Of a DNA stretch of 64,000 nucleotides, positions 58,811 through 64,000 are shown in pieces. A model generated the notes under the pieces. The model did no database searches. It was not told the origin of the DNA and was given only the letters and a program-made list of their open reading frames with translations. The stretch's first letter is position 1. Every line of letters begins with the position of its first letter. The translations under genes were made by a program, and so were the position numbers. Source of the DNA: Methylocystis sp. MJC1 (lineage in GTDB: Bacteria; Pseudomonadota; Alphaproteobacteria; Rhizobiales; Beijerinckiaceae); the NCBI RefSeq assembly GCF_026427715.1, contig NZ_CP107558.1:3007001-3071000 (forward strand). The letters are read 5' to 3'.

Positions 58811-59542
58811 TCAAAAGACGCTAAACCTAATTCCCCCTGAAATATAGTTCGAAGACTGGTCTTTTATGATGACTCCGTAGATCCCCGAGCGATGATGCAC
58901 GCGAATGAAGACCTCGAAAGGCGAATCCTTGCTCGGCGAAAAAGTAAACTCGGGAACAAGGAAGCTCAAAAAGCGACTCGTCCTGCCATTCTGACCGACC
59001 TGACGTTTTTCCCATTCGGGTATCGACGTATCGTAGCTGACCCCGAAGAGTCCAAGACGAAAATTGGTGTAGACATAGTCATTCCAGGGAAAATACTTCC
59101 AACGTACCATAGGCTCAAGATTAAATTCGGTTTGATGCGACCAGCCGAAGTGCTTCGCGATCCCTCCTTCTATTTCGAGGTCGATAGGGATGCTCTCGAA
59201 GCGGTATGCGGTGTAAATGGCGTGGACATCGACAAGTGAGTCCGACTGGATTTTCGGCTGCCAGGGCCGGAGAACGGTGACGCCAATCAGGGATTGTTCA
59301 CTGAGCGCGCCAACATAGGCCCCGATTCGGAGCGTCGGCTGAGGGTTGGGGGCTAGAAATTGCCCGCTCACGGGCGATTGTCGCCAAAACGATGGGAGGA
59401 CCCCGAGTTCCTCCGCCCTTGATGCGACTGACCCGACGCCAAAATACATAATTGAAACAGCTACGATAAAGATATAACTGGAGCTATGCCATAAGCGCAT
59501 AAGGCAAAGCTGACGTTGTTTAAAACAGAGGATATCGTTCAT
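58811..59542 (-). CDS. Outer-membrane protein, PagL-like lipid A deacylase
   Basis: A 243-residue predicted outer-membrane beta-barrel, starting at ATG 59542 (a GTG at 59554 adds four residues). The hydrophobic leader is SYIFIVAVSIMYFGVGSVASRA. Alternating strands follow (RIGAYVGALSEQSLIGVTVL, VYTNFRLGLFGVSY). The C-terminal HHRSGIYGVI matches the His-Ser motif of PagL lipid A 3-O-deacylase, and the protein ends in Phe (GGIRFSVF), as barrel proteins do. It would trim a lipid A acyl chain. Third-position A/T is higher than in neighbours, and the gene is A/T-rich, so recent transfer is possible. Family assignment is moderate. Confidence 0.65.
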   Translation of the reverse strand: MNDILCFKQRQLCLMRLWHSSSYIFIVAVSIMYFGVGSVASRAEELGVLPSFWRQSPVSGQFLAPNPQPTLRIGAYVGALSEQSLIGVTVLRPWQPKIQSDSLVDVHAIYTAYRFESIPIDLEIEGGIAKHFGWSHQTEFNLEPMVRWKYFPWNDYVYTNFRLGLFGVSYDTSIPEWEKRQVGQNGRTSRFLSFLVPEFTFSPSKDSPFEVFIRVHHRSGIYGVIIKDQSSNYISGGIRFSVF

Positions 59543-59626
59543 TTTCCCTCGCACGAAAAAATAGACTAATGGCTACGCTTTTCGTGCGGAAGAATGACTT
59601 GATTGCGGTTTTAATACAAGACCTAA

Positions 59627-60382
59627 TCAAGGATCTCTGTCATCGGCGCACTCGCCTGTGCGCAACGTGATGGGATGCGCAGTCATCCAGCCGGAAAGAA
59701 AGCGATTTCCGTCGCCCTTGAGCGCCGCCTGCATCTCGGCGCGGATGATTTCCAGCCATTTCTGGCGCCGGTCGGGCGTGTTCATCTCGGCCGGCACGCC
59801 AAGATCGATGGCCTTGATGGCGAATTGAAACGGCATCGCGTGCCAGAAGGCGACCGCGCCCCCGCCCTGCATGGCCTCGACGGCCGACTCGGGCGTCTTT
59901 GCGAGCTTTTCCTGCTCGGCGAGCGGCACGGGGTCGCTTTTGCCGTTTGCGGCCGCGGCGATGACGACGCCATTGCGGTAGAACATATTGGTCACGGCGC
60001 CCTTGCGCTCGGCCGCAAGATTGCCGCCGATGACGAAAGTGGCCTTGGACTTCTCGACCGCGCATTTCGCCATGCGGTCGAAACAAGCCGCCACGCCGGA
60101 CATATGAGCGGCGCATCCGGTCTCGATCCATTTCGCCATTTTTTCAGGCGTCACATCGAGGATGTAGGCGACGTTCCCGCCATAGTCGCAGCGCTGCACC
60201 AGCGCCGCCGGCCAGCCCTGGAAATCCTCCGAGACGGGGGCGCATGTCCCCGCGCGAACGGGAGATTTGTCGAAAATGGCCTTGATGGCGGCGACATGCT
60301 CCGCCGTCTGCGCAACCGCGCCTTGCGCGCCAGATATCATCGCGACCGCCGCGAGAGCGATTTGTCTTTTGCCGAAAGCCAT
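59627..60382 (-). CDS. Secreted protein of unknown function, 251 residues
   Basis: A 251-residue protein with signal peptide MAFGKRQIALAAVAMISGAQ (cut near residue 25, AVAQ). Several Cys (GTCAPVS, QRCDYGG, TGCAAH, AACFDRM, AKCAVE) suggest disulfides in the periplasm. The rest is mixed helix with KAIDLGVPAEMNTPDRRQKW. No family was recognised. ATG at 60382 is preferred over 60403. Confidence 0.6.
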   Translation of the reverse strand: MAFGKRQIALAAVAMISGAQGAVAQTAEHVAAIKAIFDKSPVRAGTCAPVSEDFQGWPAALVQRCDYGGNVAYILDVTPEKMAKWIETGCAAHMSGVAACFDRMAKCAVEKSKATFVIGGNLAAERKGAVTNMFYRNGVVIAAAANGKSDPVPLAEQEKLAKTPESAVEAMQGGGAVAFWHAMPFQFAIKAIDLGVPAEMNTPDRRQKWLEIIRAEMQAALKGDGNRFLSGWMTAHPITLRTGECADDRDP

Positions 60383-62079
<1,697 letters not shown>

Positions 62080-62102
62080 TCGCGCGCCGCGATCTCGGGG
62101 CT

Positions 62103-62325
62103 CCATCCCTCCCCTTTACGGGGAGGGTGGCGAGCGCAGCGAGCCGGGCGGGGTCCGGCCTTGCTGTCCGCATCGTCATTGCGAGCGAAGCGAAGCAATC
62201 CAGAGCCCGCGTGACGCCGCTGGATTGCTTCGGAGCTTCGCTCCTCGCAATGACGGAGGCGCTCGACGCTACCCCACCCGACCCCGCTTCGCGGGGCCAC
62301 CCTCCCCGTACAAGGGGAGGGATTT
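62103..62325. repeat. Nested repeat: family C inverted pair around a family B copy
   Basis: A left family C arm (ctccctcccctttacggg ... ggcggggtcc, about 62106-62157) and a right inverted arm (accccacccgaccccgc ... gtacaaggggagggat, about 62271-62324) enclose a family B copy (62174-62255). The whole unit, about 220 bp, could fold as a long cruciform. It fills the gap between eno and valS. Confidence 0.85.
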
Positions 62326-62350
62326 TTGTAACAAACGCCCGGCTTACCCG

Positions 62351-64000
62351 ATGACCATGGAAAAAACCTTCGATCCCCGCTCCATCGAGAGCCGCATCCG
62401 CACCACCTGGGAAGACGCGCAGGTCTTCCGCGCCGGGCGGCCCGAGCGCGCCGCCGCCAAGCCCTATTCCATCGTCATTCCGCCGCCCAACGTCACCGGC
62501 AGCCTGCATATGGGCCATGCGCTCAACAATACGCTGCAGGACATTCTCGTGCGCTATCACCGCATGAAGGGCCTCGACGTGCTGTGGCAGCCGGGCACGG
62601 ATCACGCCGGCATCGCCACGCAAATGGTGGTCGAGCGCCAGCTCATGGAGCGCCAGGAGCCCGGCCGCCGCGAGATGGGCCGCGAGAAATTCCTCGAGCG
62701 CGTCTGGGAGTGGAAGGCGGAATCCGGCGGCAAGATCGTCGAGCAGTTGAAGCGCATTGGCGCCTCCTGCGACTGGTCGCGCGAGCGCTTCACGCTCGAT
62801 GAGGGCCTATCGCGCGCGGTGGCGAAGGTTTTCGTGCAGCTCTTTCGCGACGGGCTGCTTTATAAGGACAAGCGCCTCGTCAATTGGGACCCGGTGCTGC
62901 ACACCGCGATCTCCGATCTCGAAGTGTTGCAGCAGGAAGTGAAGGGTCACCTGTGGCGCTTCAAATATCCGGTCGTGGACGACGCCGGCAAAGAGACCGG
63001 CGATTACATCGTCGTCGCGACGACGCGCCCTGAGACCATGCTCGGCGACACGGCGGTGGCCGTGCATCCAGAGGACGAACGCTACAAGGCGCTCGTCGGC
63101 AAGAGGTTGCGCCTGCCGCTCGTCGGCCGCTTCATCCCGGTTGTTGCGGACGAATATTCCGACCCCGAAAAGGGCACGGGCGCGGTGAAGATCACCCCTG
63201 CGCATGACTTCAACGACTTCGAAGTCGGCAAGCGGCATGGGCTGCGGCTCATCAATGTGCTCGATGCGCAAGCGCGCATGACGCTCGCCGCCAACGCCGA
63301 ATTCCACGAAGGCGTCGAACCCTCCGAGGAACTCGCGGCGACCGTCGCCGCGCTCGACGGCCATGACCGTTTCGATGCGCGCAAGCGCGTCGTGGAGATG
63401 ATAGAGGAGCGCGGCCTTCTCGACGGCATCGACGACCACAAGCATATGGTTCCGCATGGCGACCGCTCCAACGCCGTGCTGGAGCCGCGCCTCACCGACC
63501 AATGGTACGTCGACGCGAAAACGCTGGCGCAGCCGGCGCTCGCCGCCGTGCGCGACGGCCGCACGAGCTTCGTACCGAAGAATTGGGAAAAGACCTATTT
63601 CGATTGGCTCGAAAACATCCAGCCATGGTGCGTGTCGCGCCAGCTCTGGTGGGGCCATCGCATCCCCGCGTGGTACGACGCCGACGGCAATGTCTATGTC
63701 GAGGAGAGCGAAGAAGCGGCCCATGCCGCCGCCCGCGCGCGCACCGGCGAGAATGTGGCCCTCACGCGCGACGAGGACGTGCTCGACACCTGGTTCTCCT
63801 CCGCGCTCTGGCCCTTCTCGACGCTCGGCTGGCCGGATGAGACGCCGGAGCTCGCCCGCTTTTATCCGACGAATGTGCTGGTCACGGGCTTCGACATCAT
63901 CTTCTTCTGGGTCGCCCGCATGATGATGATGGGCCTGCACTTCAAAAAGGAGATTCCCTTCCACGACGTCTATATCCACGCCCTCGTCCGCGACGAGAAG
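62351..64000 (+). CDS. valS: Valyl-tRNA synthetase (5' part; runs off window)
   Basis: The first 550 codons. ValRS charges tRNA-Val and edits misacylated Thr-tRNA-Val. The HMGH motif is at residues 53-56 ([11 protein letters not shown]), preceded by [12 protein letters not shown]. The editing domain begins near residue 200, with [15 protein letters not shown]. The KMSKS loop and the C-terminal coiled coil lie beyond the edge. ATG at 62351 (an ATG at 62357 is also in frame). It follows eno through a nested repeat. Confidence 0.95.
   Translation, partial: MTMEKTFDPRSIESRIRTTWEDAQVFRAGRPERAAAKPYSIVIPPPNVTGSLHMGHALNNTLQDILVRYHRMKGLDVLWQPGTDHAGIATQMVVERQLMERQEPGRREMGREKFLERVWEWKAESGGKIVEQLKRIGASCDWSRERFTLDEGLSRAVAKVFVQLFRDGLLYKDKRLVNWDPVLHTAISDLEVLQQEVKGHLWRFKYPVVDDAGKETGDYIVVATTRPETMLGDTAVAVHPEDERYKALVGKRLRLPLVGRFIPVVADEYSDPEKGTGAVKITPAHDFNDFEVGKRHGLRLINVLDAQARMTLAANAEFHEGVEPSEELAATVAALDGHDRFDARKRVVEMIEERGLLDGIDDHKHMVPHGDRSNAVLEPRLTDQWYVDAKTLAQPALAAVRDGRTSFVPKNWEKTYFDWLENIQPWCVSRQLWWGHRIPAWYDADGNVYVEESEEAAHAAARARTGENVALTRDEDVLDTWFSSALWPFSTLGWPDETPELARFYPTNVLVTGFDIIFFWVARMMMMGLHFKKEIPFHDVYIHALVRDEK

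Overview
The window is a GC-rich chromosomal segment of an alphaproteobacterium, probably of the order Hyphomicrobiales (Rhizobiales). Pointers are an HWE-family histidine kinase, the alphaproteobacterial style of GlnE, ParE and enolase, paired hopanoid side-chain genes (HpnG and HpnH), an intracellular polyhydroxyalkanoate depolymerase and an aerobic-type cobalamin gene set. Methylocystaceae or Beijerinckiaceae would fit, but no methane or methanol oxidation gene is present, so placement below the order is inference. No tRNA, rRNA, CRISPR array, prophage or replication origin was seen.

Layout. 1-3.4 kb is a scarred edge: the start of an AAA ATPase, an internally deleted IS6-type element, an IS5-type tail, a divergent DJ-1/PfpI enzyme and GlxA-type regulator pair, and a GFA-family fragment. 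3.6-19 kb is mostly housekeeping: glnE, a parvulin isomerase, a patatin-like lipase, argJ, a lipoprotein, mutT, a DUF2252 protein, an HWE kinase, parE and a GAF-GGDEF-EAL protein. 19-26 kb holds a glycosyltransferase, a three-gene ABC importer, a GNAT acetyltransferase, a decayed IS481-type transposase and the convergent, overlapping hpnG/hpnH pair. 26-31 kb has an unrecognised 733-residue membrane and coiled-coil protein, a YkuD L,D-transpeptidase, a small secreted protein, a GNAT enzyme and an N6-adenine-type methyltransferase. 31-37.5 kb has a polyprenyl diphosphate synthase, a PsiF-like protein, a prolyl-oligopeptidase-family peptidase and metY.

37.6-41.3 kb is a cobalamin block (cobP, cbiD, cbiB) interrupted by a YbhB/PEBP gene. 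41.4-45.6 kb has phaZ, a WcbI-like gene head-to-head with a GSCFA gene, and a DUF1772 membrane protein. 45.7-52.9 kb has lpdA, membrane and small secreted proteins, an L,D-transpeptidase lipoprotein, an HDAC-like deacetylase, a long coiled-coil protein, rpmJ and queC. 53-60.4 kb has a membrane histidine kinase, a GST/uracil-DNA-glycosylase-like/kdsA operon with overlapping stops and starts, a polyhistidine protein, queF, an A/T-rich PagL-like outer-membrane protein and a secreted protein. 60.8-64 kb has eno and the first 550 codons of valS.

The most striking genome-scale feature is the density of palindromic intergenic repeats. At least five families occur, with ten copies of one (A) and six of another (B) in 64 kb, often abutting or nested. 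Some replace gene ends: the GNAT gene at 30 kb takes its last about 34 codons and its stop from a family A copy. Less explained and more novel are the 733-residue membrane protein, the 493-residue coiled-coil protein, the WcbI/GSCFA pair and the polyhistidine protein.
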